A DNA stretch of 64,000 nucleotides from Lineus longissimus (Eukaryota; Nemertea; Pilidiophora; Heteronemertea; Lineidae), in NCBI RefSeq assembly GCF_910592395.1, contig NC_088310.1, forward strand, positions 13,523,501-13,587,500, read 5' to 3'. Below the pieces are notes generated by a model. It did not search any database, had not been told where the DNA came from, and saw only the letters and a list, made by a program, of their open reading frames with translations. How positions within the stretch are numbered: the stretch's first letter is position 1; each line of letters opens with the position of its first letter. Positions 52,788-64,000 of the stretch are shown here, one piece after another. A program made the translations under genes and the position numbers.

Positions 52788-53242
52788 GGGGGATACTGAG
52801 ATACTGGACATTCATTCGTAGTTTTGACAGTGCGGTTGGCAACAAGCCCAGCATTAGTGATGACTCCAAGTTGATGCAGTTGTTACAGTACTGTAGGGGC
52901 AATGCAAGACAAGTGATTGAGTGTTGCACCATGATGGACTCGAGCCAGGGGTATGTCAGGGCGCGTGCAATCTTGAAGGAGCGATTTGGCAATGAATTTG
53001 TCATAACAAAGGCATGGTTGGACAGAGTATCACTGGGGAAAGCTATACGTGCTGCTGACTCTGGCGGTCTTCAGGTGTTCGCAGATGACCTAAACAGTTG
53101 TCTGGAAGTCTTTGTTTCGATGAACAAGGTTTCAGAAATCGACACAATGAGATCGATACGCGTCATGTCCGAACGGTTACCATTACACCTACAGAACAGA
53201 TGGAGACGTAAAGCGGTGGAGACTGCCCGTGTAACCGGAAAT
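52788..53242 (+). CDS. BEL/Pao gag, central domain (DUF1759-like)
   Basis: Reading starts inside gag at LRYWTFIRSFDSAVGN and continues through LLQYCRGNARQVIECC, a RARAILKERFGN motif and LPLHLQNRW, the conserved order of the BEL gag capsid-like domain. The upstream ATG at 52760 belongs to the insertion. The frame ends at TAA 53243-53245; coding similarity resumes immediately after it in the same frame. Confidence 0.8.
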
Positions 53243-53245
53243 TAA

Positions 53246-56200
53246 CCAAATATCGCAGAGTTTATGAAGTTTGTGTCATTGGCAGCAACAGAAGCCAATG
53301 ATCCGCTGTTCGGAACACCAGGACATTACAATGATAGCACCGCCAAAGAGCATAGCAATGCTAAGGAGCATAGCCATAGGAAAACAGAGAAAACAAGCGG
53401 GCGAACGCTTGTCACGCAGAACGCTGATGATTCCAGAGGTGCATCACAACGGATATATCAGATGTGCAAGAGTGAAGATCATGCAATCTGGCACTGCACA
53501 GCTTTTAAGGAAAAGAACATTCCAGATCGATGGCAGGTGGCAAAATATCGTAAACTTTGCTTTCGGTGCCTGTCAAGTCTTCACCTCGGAGAAAATTGTC
53601 CAAGAAGCAGCAAATGCGAGATTGGAAGATGCACTGACAGTCATAACCGTCTGTTGCATAGGAGTGAGGGACTTCAGGAACGTGGAGCTCAGCAGAAGAA
53701 GAAAGCAGGCAATAGTAAGGAGAAGGATGCACAGAAGCAAGTTGAGAAAACTGATCATCCAGGCAGTTCACATTGTATAACCATGGCAACAGGACACCGA
53801 CAGCCAGTAGCCCTGAGGACAGTTCCAGTGATACTGAAATCAAAGGGACAGCGGTTAAAAGTCAACGCATTACTGGATGATGCCAGTACATCGAGTTACA
53901 TCAACTCTGGAGTAGCAGACGAGCTTGGCGTTCGAGGACAGATATCAGAAGCACGAGTTAATGTTCTAAACGGGTCGACGAAAACCTTTATGACTATGCC
54001 AGTTGAAATCGGTTTGGAGAGTTCAGATAGGAAAGTTGACATTGTGTTCAATGCCAGAACTGTTGACAATATCACTGGGGATTTACGTCATGAAGATTGG
54101 AATGTTCATAGCAGTCAGTACACGCATTTGAAGAACATTGTTTTTCCGAAAGCAGGAAGGCGTTGCACTGTTGATGTGTTGATTGGGGCAGACTATCCCG
54201 AGTTTCACCTCGCGTATCAGGAGATAATCGCCAAACCGGGTGAGCCTGTTGCAAGGAAGACAGGCCTTGGATGGACATGCATTGGACCGATACCTAATGC
54301 TAATGGCAGCAGTGACTCTACGAACTTTGCTCATTCTTACTTTAGTCACACCACATCGTTTTCCGAGATGATTTCACCTGATATTGACAACACACTGCGT
54401 CGCTTCTGGGAGGTAGAAAGTGTCGTTCACAGCAAGCAGGTCATGAGTCCGGAAGAGAGCCAGGTTTTTACCAAGACGAAGGAGAGTCTCAAGGTCGTGG
54501 AAGATAGATATCAAATCGATGTTCCATGGAAGGGAGATCAGGCACCGTCCATGCCAGGTAGCCGAGAAATGGCAGAAAAGCGGCTAGTGAGCACAGAACG
54601 GAAACTGCTGAAAGACAAGGAGATAGCACAAAGTTATCAGAACGTCATCACGCAGTATCTTGAGAAAGGATACGTCAAGAAGATCCCTGATGGTGAAGAT
54701 CGTACAGCAGAGGAGAACACTTGGTATTTGCCGCATTTTGCAGTCGTGAGACCAGATAAAGCCACAACGAAGACGAGAATTGTATTTGACGCCTCAGCAA
54801 AAAGTAATGGGACATCTTTGAATGACAAGATTCATCAAGGACCGAAACTTCAACTTGAACTTTTTGATGTTTTGCTGCAATTTCGCCAGAAACCGATCGC
54901 TCTAGTATGTGACATTTCCCAGATGTACTTGCAGATATCTGTCAATCCATCCCAGAGATCATACTTCCGATTTATTTGGAGAGATCTGGACCAGTCGAGG
55001 AAACCAGAGATATATGAATTCCAGAGAGTCGTTTTTGGGATCAACTTGTCACCTTTTCAAGCACAGTTAGTCGTCCAGGAGCATGCTCGACGTCACCAGG
55101 AAGAGTTTCCATTGGCAGCTGAATCGGTATTGAACTCGACGTATATGGACGACACCATGGACAGCCTTGCTGAAATCAAAGAGGGATGTCAGCTGTATGA
55201 AGAATTGTCATCACTTTTGAAAGGAGCAGCCATGCACCAGAGAAAATGGTTGTCAAACTCATCAGCTGTACTAGCTCGTATACCGGAAACTGACAGAGCC
55301 TCAGAAATCAACCTAGAAGAAGGACAGCTGCCCTCTGTTAAAGCACTTGGAGTTCTTTGGCTTGCTGAAGAAGACGTGTTTACCTTCCACTTGACAGCCC
55401 CAGAAGAAGATTTCAAGATAACCAAGAGAAGCCTGCTGAGGAAAGTTGCTTCAATATTTGATCCGCTGGGATTGGTCTCCCCATACGTTGTCAGAGGAAA
55501 AATGCTGATGCAAGAAGTTTGGGCGAGTGGAATCGATTGGGATGATGAGGTTCCTGAAATCTTGGAGAAGAAAGCGAGAGATTGGATGACTGAGATATCT
55601 TATTTGGCAGAGGCAAAAGTACCGAGATGTATCCAGCTTCAAGAGAAGGCCGTCAGCATGGAGATACACTCATTTGGAGATGCATCAGCCGATGCATATG
55701 GAGCAGCCATCTATGCCAGAGTTACCTATGACAGCGGCATGGTAACTTCACGTCTGATAGCTTCAAAGACCAAAGTCGCTCCCCTTGTCGCTACCAGTAT
55801 ACCAAGACTCGAGATGATGGCAGCTATTCTCAACTTACAGCTAGCCCAGTCAGTTGTAACAGCCTTAAAAGTCTCCCTTCGAGATGTCACGTTCTGGTCC
55901 GACAGCTTAAATGTCCTATGGTGGATAAGACGCCCAAGTCGAAAGTTGAAAATCTTCATAGCCAACCGAGTAGGGGAAATACAAAGCCATACAGATCCAA
56001 GTCAATGGAGGTATATCGCCACTAAACAGAATCCAGCAGATTTACCGTCAAGAGGAGTCAAAGCAGCAGATTTGGTCAGTCAGCAGCTGTGGTGGAGGGA
56101 TCCAGCGTTTCTTCTTGAAGACAAGACAGAGTGGCCAGAAAACCAGTTCGAGAGAGGAGCTGAAGCAGTTGATGAAGTCAAGACAACTGAGATTGGATTG

Positions 56201-56509
56201 TTCACTACCGGAGCAGTCAATCTGTTAGATACACGGCTGGATCCAACACATCACTCAAGTTGGCTGCGATTAACCAGACTCCATGCATGGGTGCAACGTT
56301 TCTTGGAGAATTGCACAACATCACCAGTCTCGAGAACAAGAGGCGAACTCACAGCTGAAGAAATCCACGATGCTGAACTTTTCCTCATCAGACAAGCTCA
56401 AGTCGAATCATTCAAAGACGAGTTTACAGCCTTGAAGAACGGAAGGGAGCTTCCTAAGTCGAGTCCACTTGCTAGTCTAAAGTCAAAATTAGACAGGGAT
56501 CAGATCCTA
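53246..56509 (+). CDS. BEL/Pao gag end, protease, reverse transcriptase, RNase H
   Basis: Open in one frame from just after TAA 53243-53245 to TGA 56510-56512; the first ATG is 53264. Numbered from there: Cys/His knuckle region about 68-133, aspartic protease LLDDAST at 203-209, reverse transcriptase with FDASA and YMDD at 627-630, RNase H with D806 in FGDASADAYG and RLEMMAAIL for the catalytic Glu. Normal for BEL/Pao is one gag-pol frame, and frame 2 is indeed shared by all three pieces. Both stops look like point mutations. Confidence 0.9.
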
Positions 56510-56512
56510 TGA

Positions 56513-57718
56513 GTTGATGGTCGGTTGGAGTATGCAGAAAATCTGACCTTTGATGCTAAGCATCCCATAGTTCTACCAAGAAAACATCGAACAACTCAGC
56601 TGATTGTACAGGCGTACCATGAGCAGGGACACCACGTCGCTGGGACAAATCAAACACTTGCAGCACTATCGGCAAAATACTGGATAATCCGTGGTCGTGA
56701 GGAGGTCCGAGATGGTGAGGCCAACTGTAACTTCTGTAAACGTAGGAAAGCAAGAATCGCCAACCAAGTTATGGCTCCGTTACCAAAGTCACGGGTAACT
56801 CAGCCTCTTCGAGCCTTCACTGTCACATCCGTCGATTACGCTGGGCCTTTTCTCACGAAACAGAGCAGAAGAGTTCAAACAAAGAGATGGTTGTGCCTTT
56901 TCACATGCCACACATCCCGAGCCCTGCATTTAGAGATGGCGTACTCAATGAATACAGACTCGTTCCTTAATGCTTTCCACCGTTTTGTCAATCGAAGAGG
57001 GGTCCCACTGGAGATGACATCAGACAATGGTAGTAATTTCGTGGGTGCCAATAGAGAACTTATGGAGCTGATCACCCAACTCGATAGGGATAAGATTGTT
57101 CGAGAGACAGCCGGACAAGGAGTAAAGTGGACTTTCTTCCCCCCATTGGGTCCACATTTTGGGGGTCTTCATGAAAGTTTAGTCAAGAGTGCCAAACGAG
57201 CGATAAAAGCAATCTTAGAACGAGCCGATATCACAGATGAAGAACTGCAGACTGCCTTTACTGGAGCTGAGGCGCTTCTTAACTCGAGACCGCTCACATA
57301 CCAGTCTGCAGATGCTAGGGATGAAATGCCACTCACCCCTAATCACTTTCTGCATGGCCAATGTGGGGGTCAGTTTGCACCAGAAGTCATTGATATCATC
57401 GATGGAACCCGTTTCAGCCCTGCCAGAAGATGGAGAAGAGTTCAAGATCTCCTTAAGCATTTCTGGAGACGTTGGCAGAGTGAATGGCTTCCACTGTTGC
57501 AGCACCGTCAGAAATGGAGAGATACCAAGAAAGACTTAACTGTTGGCACTGTCGTTCTCGTCGCCGACCCAGGTTCAACAAGGGGAACCTGGCCTCTTGG
57601 CCGGATAACAACGAAGGTATTTCCTGGAAAGGATGGTCACACCAGAGTCGCCAGAGTCCAAGTTGGTGAGAAAACAATGCTCCGCCCAATCGTCCGATTG
57701 TGTCCCTTGGAGTGTTGA
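56513..57718 (+). CDS. BEL/Pao integrase and C-terminal domain
   Basis: Same frame as the upstream pol; separated only by TGA at 56510-56512, located in the linker where the family has an Arg. First ATG 56525. Numbered from it: zinc finger H32, H36, C68, C71; catalytic triad D104 (SVDYAGPF), D167 (SDNGSNF), E217 (HESLVKS). The end has GTVVLVADPGSTRGTWPLGR, the basic DUF5641-type tail typical of BEL integrases. Stop 57716-57718. Confidence 0.9.
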   Translation, partial: VDGRLEYAENLTFDAKHPIVLPRKHRTTQLIVQAYHEQGHHVAGTNQTLAALSAKYWIIRGREEVRDGEANCNFCKRRKARIANQVMAPLPKSRVTQPLRAFTVTSVDYAGPFLTKQSRRVQTKRWLCLFTCHTSRALHLEMAYSMNTDSFLNAFHRFVNRRGVPLEMTSDNGSNFVGANRELMELITQLDRDKIVRETAGQGVKWTFFPPLGPHFGGLHESLVKSAKRAIKAILERADITDEELQTAFTGAEALLNSRPLTYQSADARDEMPLTPNHFLHGQCGGQFAPEVIDIIDGTRFSPARRWRRVQDLLKHFWRRWQSEWLPLLQHRQKWRDTKKDLTVGTVVLVADPGSTRGTWPLGRITTKVFPGKDGHTRVARVQVGEKTMLRPIVRLCPLEC

Positions 57719-58918
57719 GGATATCAGCCCAGCAGAGTAGCCGGATGTATCGTCGAGATTTGCAGCCAGAGACACAACGAGACGCTGCTTATACTTACGA
57801 TACGATGACGGGATCCTAATGATCCACTTTAGAGACACTTGAACATTAATTTCCGTGAAAAACGTGCCGATTGTGATATTACCAGTGTTCTTGGGGCCAG
57901 AATAATGTCCTTGGTAATATCCACAAGACAGGGTTGTCTACCCCTCTCTTGTATCTGTGAACTAAAGTACTACCGGGTACTTAAGACTTTTTGTGTGAGG
58001 GACTATAATTCCTTCTACATCGCCGTGGAATTGTGTTACTGCGCGGTCCGAGGACCAACTGTGTTAAAGTTGAGTATCAATAGGCTCATTGTGCACGTTT
58101 TTGTAGGACCAGCCAACAGAGGGTTAAATTGTGCCATATTTCAAGTTGTTCATTTCTTTGTGGGCAAGGGAGTTAAAAATTGAAGGGTTAAAGTGATGTT
58201 TTTCTATTTGGCATTTGTCCTCCAATAGACATGTGTTGTGAGAACTATTGATGTGTGATTGTGATTCTTTGCGCATGATTCAAATTCATTGGACGCTGAA
58301 TGTGACAAGCTATTAATTCTCAATTCCGCAAAATTGACTCTGTTCAGACGGACACTGGACAAATCTAGGCATTTGTTGCCATGAACTGATAATATGCATG
58401 TATACAGAGACTTTAGTGCTTCATTGGATAGAGAGAAGTTAATTTTGTGTTTCGACAATTTTGTAGGACAACAACCTTTGGAAATAGTTTGGTCTTTTTC
58501 AAGCGTTTTTTTGGTACAAGCTAAGTTTCTTGGGGGAATTTTAAAGCAAAATTCTGGTTAGTGTGGTTGCTTCAGAATATGAGGCTTGGTTGACTTGTTT
58601 GTGACTTCCAAAGGTGTCGTTGTCCTGAAATGGTTGAGACTTGTGTTTTGCTCTAATGGGGACTAACTTTTTGAAGACATACTAGTACTGCGCACTCTCA
58701 AAGATAGTGAACTTATTGTTTGATTGGATTAGTTTTTTATAGGGTTTGTTCTTAATGCCTAATGCATGACAGTATTTTGAATACTCAGGTTCTGAGTTTT
58801 TGATTCCAGTTTAAATTGTTACAGTCTATGTGAGTATAAAAACTTGAGTATTTGTTGGAATTGTTTTTGGAATGGGATAGTAGATTAAAAGGGTTCCGTT
58901 AAAATCCTAGGTATTAAC
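57719..58918 (+). other. 3' non-coding region of the BEL/Pao element
   Basis: About 1.2 kb between pol and the polypurine tract. A 114-codon frame at 57839-58183 has no env-like features (no clear signal peptide or transmembrane plus furin site), so no env is called. Confidence 0.6.
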
Positions 58919-58931
58919 GGGGAAGGGAGAA

Positions 58932-59116
58932 TGTTTACGAGGTATAAAAGTGTCTTCGGCAGTGCACGGCCGAGGTGGAATGTGACAAATGTTGGTGGTG
59001 TTGGTGGACAAATAAAGACGAAAGAGTTTAGTTTGAATTCGAGTTTTGTTAAGTAAAATCGCCAATAAAACGGTAACAACGAAAGAAGAATGGAAATAAG
59101 ATCATCCTTCAAAACA
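58932..59116 (+). repeat. 3' LTR of the BEL/Pao element
   Basis: Preceded by a purine tract (GGGGAAGGGAGAA, about 58919-58931), and followed by GAGAG. Confidence 0.92.
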
Positions 59117-59121
59117 GAGAG

Positions 59122-62100
59122 TCCACAATTAACATTTGGGGCCCTGCTGGCCAAACTGAGAATCAGAAAAAGACTGCAGTTTAGTCTAAGAGTATAGGGG
59201 TACATTCGTACCAAGTTAGGGATCTGTAGCTAAAGCAGTGACAAAACGTGCCGTCATTGTAAAATGGCGGTGCCATAGGAAAACTTTGACCTCTGTGACC
59301 TTGAGAAGTAGGTCAAATCAAAAACCCACATTTATGAAATGTATCCTTGCTAGGAGTACCTACCATAAAAATCTTATGAAAATCAGACCACTTTTAAACG
59401 AGCAATCAAACATTTTAACTTTGGACATTAAATTTGGCCCCTGGGTGGCCAAACTAAGAATTTTTCAAGATGCCCCCCCCTGGCACCCATATTGGCTATC
59501 ACATTTGATAAAAAATCAAGGATTTAGTAGAGAGTACATAGATATACATCCAGATCAAATTTGGTTGCAATCCGATCATTAGTTTCGGAGTAATAGTACT
59601 GTGTTTATTTTTCAAGATGGCTGCCTGGCGGCCATATTTGACGTCCGAACGGCCGAAATTTTAGGGGTGGAATAGAGAATCCCCAGATACATGTCCACGC
59701 TGGTTTAAAACCTTCTAGCTAAAATAGATAGGAAACATGCTACTGTTCAGTGAATCAGCAAACTTTGACCTCTGTGACCTTGAAAAGGGAGTCAAATCAA
59801 AAACCCGGAGGATATATGATGCACCTTTGCTAGAAGTACCTACCATATTTTTTTCAAAATTTCCCGACTGCTATTAAGGGAGATATTGTATATTTTCACT
59901 TTTAACGTTTGGCCCCCTGGTGGCCAAACCATGAAACGAATCGGATCGAAACTTGGTCTCCAAGGTGTCATTACATAAGGGTACATGTGTACCAAGTTTC
60001 AATTCAATAGCTCTAACAGTTACGAAACGTGCCCTGCTAACGGACGACGGACGACGACGACGACGACGGACGCCACGGTATGGGATAAGCTCACCTCTGC
60101 TAAGAGGTGAGCTAAAAAGGGACTTATTCACCAAAAAGAGCCCGGGGGGTCGGCCAGCCAAACCACCCCTCACGACCACAAACATTGACCAATACGCACT
60201 GTGGTACTTTGGATGGAAACAAGAGATGATATACTATCAAATAAAGTCATAAACTAACCCCTATTTTCTATACTGGATTTTATAATTCATGTTTCCGTAG
60301 CATCCTCCATAGCTGGTCTGGTTCTTCCCTCAGAAACCCCCCCAAAATATATCGAAAAGACGAAAAATCAAACACACTAAGGCGAGAAAACATGCACATT
60401 GGTAATTCTTCACGGCTACACGGTGATATCTGATGACGTTATGGGGATTCCCCATTGTAACGGGTGATTCAAATAACACACAGATTAGCCATAGGTGTCC
60501 GTTTTCAGCTTTTTATAAGGCTACGGCGTATTCCGTAGGTGCCCCCATATGGGTTAAGAAACATGCTACATTATAAGTCAAACAAAGCTGATATGATATG
60601 TGATGTATCCTTGCTTGGAGTACCTACCGTAAAAATATTATTGAAACTAAGTCACTAATTGATGTGATATTGCACTTTTCACCTTTTCAGTTTTGGCTCC
60701 CTGGTGGCCTAGTCGAAAATCATATTGGACTGAAATTCGTTGTCAGAGATTATCTGATCTGGAAGGTCATCTGTTCCAAATTTCAAGTTCATTACATAAG
60801 TGGTGCCATAATTTCACTCAAACAGAAAATTTTAGCCATTTGACCTCTTTGCCCTTGAAAAGTAGGTCAAATCAAAAATTCATATGACATGTAATGTATC
60901 TTTGCTTCGAGTACCTACCATAAAAATATGATCAAAAACAAGTCACTAATAAGCAAGATATTGCAATTTCTACCTTTTCAGTTTTTGTGGCCAAGTCGAA
61001 AATCAGATCAAACCGAATTTCAGCATCAGAGTTTATCTAGTGGGTCATGTGTACCAAGTTTCAAGTTCATAACATAAGTGGTTAAGAAATGTCCCCTAGT
61101 TACACTTAAACGGCCAATTTACGCCAATTGACCTCTGTGACCTTGAAAAGTAGCTCAAATAAAAAACTGTAGGATATGAGATGTATCCTTGCTTGGAGTA
61201 CCAACCACAATAGCATCATAAAAAATGAAACGGCCAGGGGCCATTGTGCTCACCGTATAGATATTTGGTGCTTTGGAATTCACCCAGGTTAAGAAACATT
61301 GCACATGTATAGTATATAGGTCAAACCAAAGTCGGTATGACATGTGATGTATCGTTGCTTGGAGTAAGTACCATAAGAATATCATCAAAAACCAGTCACT
61401 AATAAACAAGATATTGCACTTTTTACCTATTTTAGTTTTGGCATCCTGGTTGCCAAGTTGAGTACCGAAATCCGAAATTCGCTGTCCGAGGTAACATAAC
61501 GTAGGGAGTCATGTGTGCCAAATTTCAAGTTCATAGCTTTAGTGGTTAAAAAACGTGCCATAGTTACAATCAAATGACCAATTGACGCCATTTGACCTCT
61601 GTGACTCGAAAAGCAGGTCAAATCAAAAACTCATATGATATCTAATGTATCCTTGCTAGGAGAACCTACCATAAAATTTTTATTGAAAACGAATCACTAA
61701 TAAGTGAGATATCACACTTTCTAGGTTTTCACTTTTGGCCCCCTGTTGGCCAAGTCGAGAATCAGACTGGACTGAAATCAGGGTCAGAGGTCAGCTGACC
61801 TAAGGGGTCCTTTGTACAAAGTCTCAAGTTCATAGCCTTAGGGGTTAACAAACGTTCCACAGTTACGCTGTGATGTATCCTTGCTAGGGGTACCCACCAT
61901 AAAAATTTTAGCAAAAACAAATCAGTGATAAATGAGATATTGCACATTTTAACTTTTCGGTTTTAGCCCCCTGGTGGCAGAGTCAAGAATAAGACCGGTG
62001 CAAAATTCAGTGTCAGGGTACATATGACCTTGAGCATGATGCATACAAAGTTTCAGGTTCATAGCACAAGCGGTTAAGAAACGTGCCACAGGATACAACG

Positions 62101-63420
62101 GACGACGACGACGACGACGACAACGGACACAGAGCTATCGTATAGAGTCCCCTACGGTGAGCCAAAAATTAAAGTACATGAACATGTATAAATGTATATC
62201 TCTGACTGCATTTTGGTCCATGTGTCAGTGAAGATATAAGACATAAAATGGTCTAGTCAACAGAATTGATCGGATTTCGCCGCGAGAAACCACTATACCG
62301 AAAGTAAATTATATATAAATGATAAGATATAAATATCCCTGGTCGTAACAAATTTCACCCATGTTCTGATGAGAATCAAGCAATTTTTTTATGTAGACGA
62401 AGCGAGATGATGCACTTTTTACTCTTTTTAATTTTGGCCTCCCAGTGGCGAGGTCGAGAATCAGTAAAATTCGGTGTCAGAGGTCACATGACGCAGCGAG
62501 TGATGTGTACAAAATTTCATGCTCATAGAAACGTGCCATAGTTACACTCAAACGGCCAATTAAGCCATTTGACCTCATAGGATATGTGATGTATCCTTGC
62601 TCAGAGTACCTACCATAAAAATATTACCGAAAAAAAATCACTAATATGCGAGATATTGCACCTTTCACCTTTTTTAGTTTCGGCCCGCTGGAGGCCAAGT
62701 CGAGTATCAGATCGAACTGAAATACGGTGTGGAAGGTTATATTACATAGGGAGTCAGGCAAATCAAATTTCAAGTTTATAACTTTAGCGGTTAAGAAACG
62801 TGCCATAGTATGGCCAATCTATGCCATTAGACCTCTGTGACCTTGAAAACTAGGTCAAATCAAAAACCTGGTGATATGTGTTGTATCCTTGCTGGGAGGG
62901 CCTACCATAAAAATACCATCGAAAACGAGTCACTTATAAGAGAGATAGCAAACTTTTTAGGTTTTCACTTTTGGCTCCCTGGTGGCCAAGTCAAGAATAA
63001 GATCGGACCGAAATTCAGTGTCAGAGGTCACTTGACCTTTGTACGAAGTTTCTAGTTCATAGCTCTAGCTGGTAAGAAACGTGCCACCATTTTTGAAACA
63101 GGATACAGACGACGACGGACCCAGCGGTATTGTATGGACTAAAGCGTATGATATGTAATGCAATCTTGGAGTTCTTACCATAAAAAACTCATCAAAAACA
63201 AATCTGTAATAAGTAACATCTTGCACGTTTTTGAAGTTTTTGGGTTTGACCTCCTTAGTGGCCATGTCAAGAATTAGACTGGACCAAAATTCAGTGTCAG
63301 AGGTCATCTGACCTGGGGGGGGGGGGGGGCATGTGCATCAAATTTAAAATCCAAAGCTTTTGTGGTTCAGAAACGTGCTACTGTCTTTGAAATAGGATAC
63401 AACAAACCCCTGATTGATTT
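59122..63420. repeat. Array of about 290-bp diverged repeats with nuclear-receptor half-sites
   Basis: The word CCTACCATAAAAAT (or near forms) occurs at about 59357, 59838, 60620, 60914, 61199, 61366, 61663, 61893, 62608, 62900 and 63175, commonly 275-297 bp apart. Other fixed blocks per unit are TGACCTCTGTGACCTTGAAAA, CCCCTGGTGGCCAAGTCGAG, AAATTCAGTGTCAGAGGTCA, TGTACCAAGTTTCAAGTTCATAG and AAGAAACGTGCCA. Sub-arrays end in GACGAC runs and TGAGCTAAAAA (about 60040-60117, 62095-62168). A head of the same family lies at 61228. No frame here is a gene. Confidence 0.8.
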
Positions 63421-63439
63421 CTGTGGAGACCGGGGTAAT

Positions 63440-63527
63440 AATTTGATATACCACAGCGTTTTAACAGTTACGTTACTAAGGAGCGCTATATAAATGCGTC
63501 ACATTATTATTATTATTATTATTATTA
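63440..63527 (+). repeat. SINE-like 3' tail with (ATT)n
   Basis: GGAGCGCTATATAAATGC followed by (ATT)n at 63503-63527 is a frequent tail of invertebrate and vertebrate SINEs/LINEs. The body is not recognisable. Confidence 0.45.
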
Positions 63528-64000
63528 ACAGACTATGGACATGGTGGTAGTTTCTACACTCCCATACAGTGAGCCAAAAACTGTGTTTCAGATCATTTTA
63601 TGGAAAATAACTGATACTCTTTGAGGCGAAAGTTAATATAATATGTATTATTCACGAATTGGGAGTGTCCATAATGTACATACAAACCAAAGGAGAGGGT
63701 TTGGTGCCAGATCATATGGTGTGCATTCGGGGAGGGAGGGAGGGAGGGGGCCTTTTCCAAAATGTTAGTTTGCAGCCAAAGCACCATTTCTTGTACAATA
63801 CTTCACATAGAAGGGCGTGCCATCTTGCATGTATTAAGCACTGGGACAAAACAAGATGGCTGGCAGCCAATCTGTGGTAAATACTGGCATAAAAGGTACT
63901 GCTTTTTTCTTTTTCCAGCACTGAGGAGATGATTGAAACAAATTGTCAAACAGTTTATTGTACTGGTTTATTATGTATACACACTACCTGTATACACTAT
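63528..64000. other. No gene recognised
   Basis: Opposed open frames at 63659-63921 cover a GGGA-rich stretch and look like chance. Dispersed-repeat end GTGAGCCAAAAA lies at about 63571. Confidence 0.35.

Larger units (their letters stand above)
48498..59116 (+). mobile_element. BEL/Pao LTR retrotransposon with internal insertion
   Basis: Identical-length LTRs of 185 bp (48498-48682 and 58932-59116), TG...CA, flanked by the 5-bp duplication GAGAG (48493-48497, 59117-59121). Internal order is gag - protease - RT - RNase H - integrase with YMDD in RT, diagnostic of BEL/Pao. The LTRs differ visibly at two positions. Two in-frame stops and an insertion of about 3.2 kb in gag mean this copy cannot make a full polyprotein. 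Confidence 0.93.

Noticed and set aside
57839-58183. env-like gene in the BEL element
   Set aside because: 114 codons without a clear signal peptide, cleavage site or membrane anchor; frame placement looks accidental.

Overview
This looks like about 64 kb of animal nuclear DNA, most likely from a marine invertebrate. Genes have GT-AG introns, T-rich splice acceptors, TATA boxes and NRF1/CRE/CCAAT-type promoter words. Long stretches are dispersed and tandem repeats. Two LTR retrotransposons are of kinds common in invertebrates: a Mag-like Ty3/Gypsy element and a BEL/Pao element. I cannot name the species. Nothing looks bacterial, and I see no rRNA, convincing tRNA or CRISPR.

Left part (1-8.6 kb): a possible minus-strand promoter with small exons (about 0.8-1.0 kb); a plus-strand promoter and first exon (1.9-2.1 kb); then a spliced plus-strand gene (3165-7184) for a coiled-coil, transposase-like protein whose C-terminal quarter is thrown out of frame near 6312-6325. 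A 225-bp foldback MITE flanked by TTAA and a degenerate tandem repeat of about 170 bp follow.

8.6-15.2 kb: a young Ty3/Gypsy element with 773-bp LTRs that differ at two positions I can see, a 4-bp target duplication, a tRNA-Pro-like primer site and a polypurine tract. Its pol is intact, but most of gag and the protease are missing in frame.

8.6-22.5 kb, minus strand: a multi-exon gene with a TATA promoter encodes PHD-like, homeodomain-like and HMG-box-like modules followed by Ser/Pro-rich and Lys/Arg-rich exons. The Ty3 element sits inside one of its coding exons. The exon is open and in phase once the element and one TSD copy are ignored. A 1.16-kb non-autonomous hAT-like element lies in an intron.

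22.5-29.5 kb: upstream 74-bp tandem repeats, foldback repeats, a 600-codon transposase-like ORF with an embedded PHD finger (25.2-27.0 kb), a small minus-strand gene starting with a SUMO-interaction-like motif (27.6-28.9 kb), and MITEs.

29.5-48.5 kb: almost gene-free, made of dispersed repeat families, long-period degenerate tandem repeats and a satellite of about 110 bp (42.9-44.3 kb).

48.5-59.1 kb: a BEL/Pao element with 185-bp LTRs and a GAGAG target duplication. Its gag is split by about 3.2 kb of unrelated DNA that carries a small spliced gene with its own promoter. Two in-frame stops break gag-pol. 59.1-63.4 kb is an array of about 290-bp repeats whose monomers carry nuclear-receptor half-site clusters. 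The window ends in a SINE-like tail and simple repeats.
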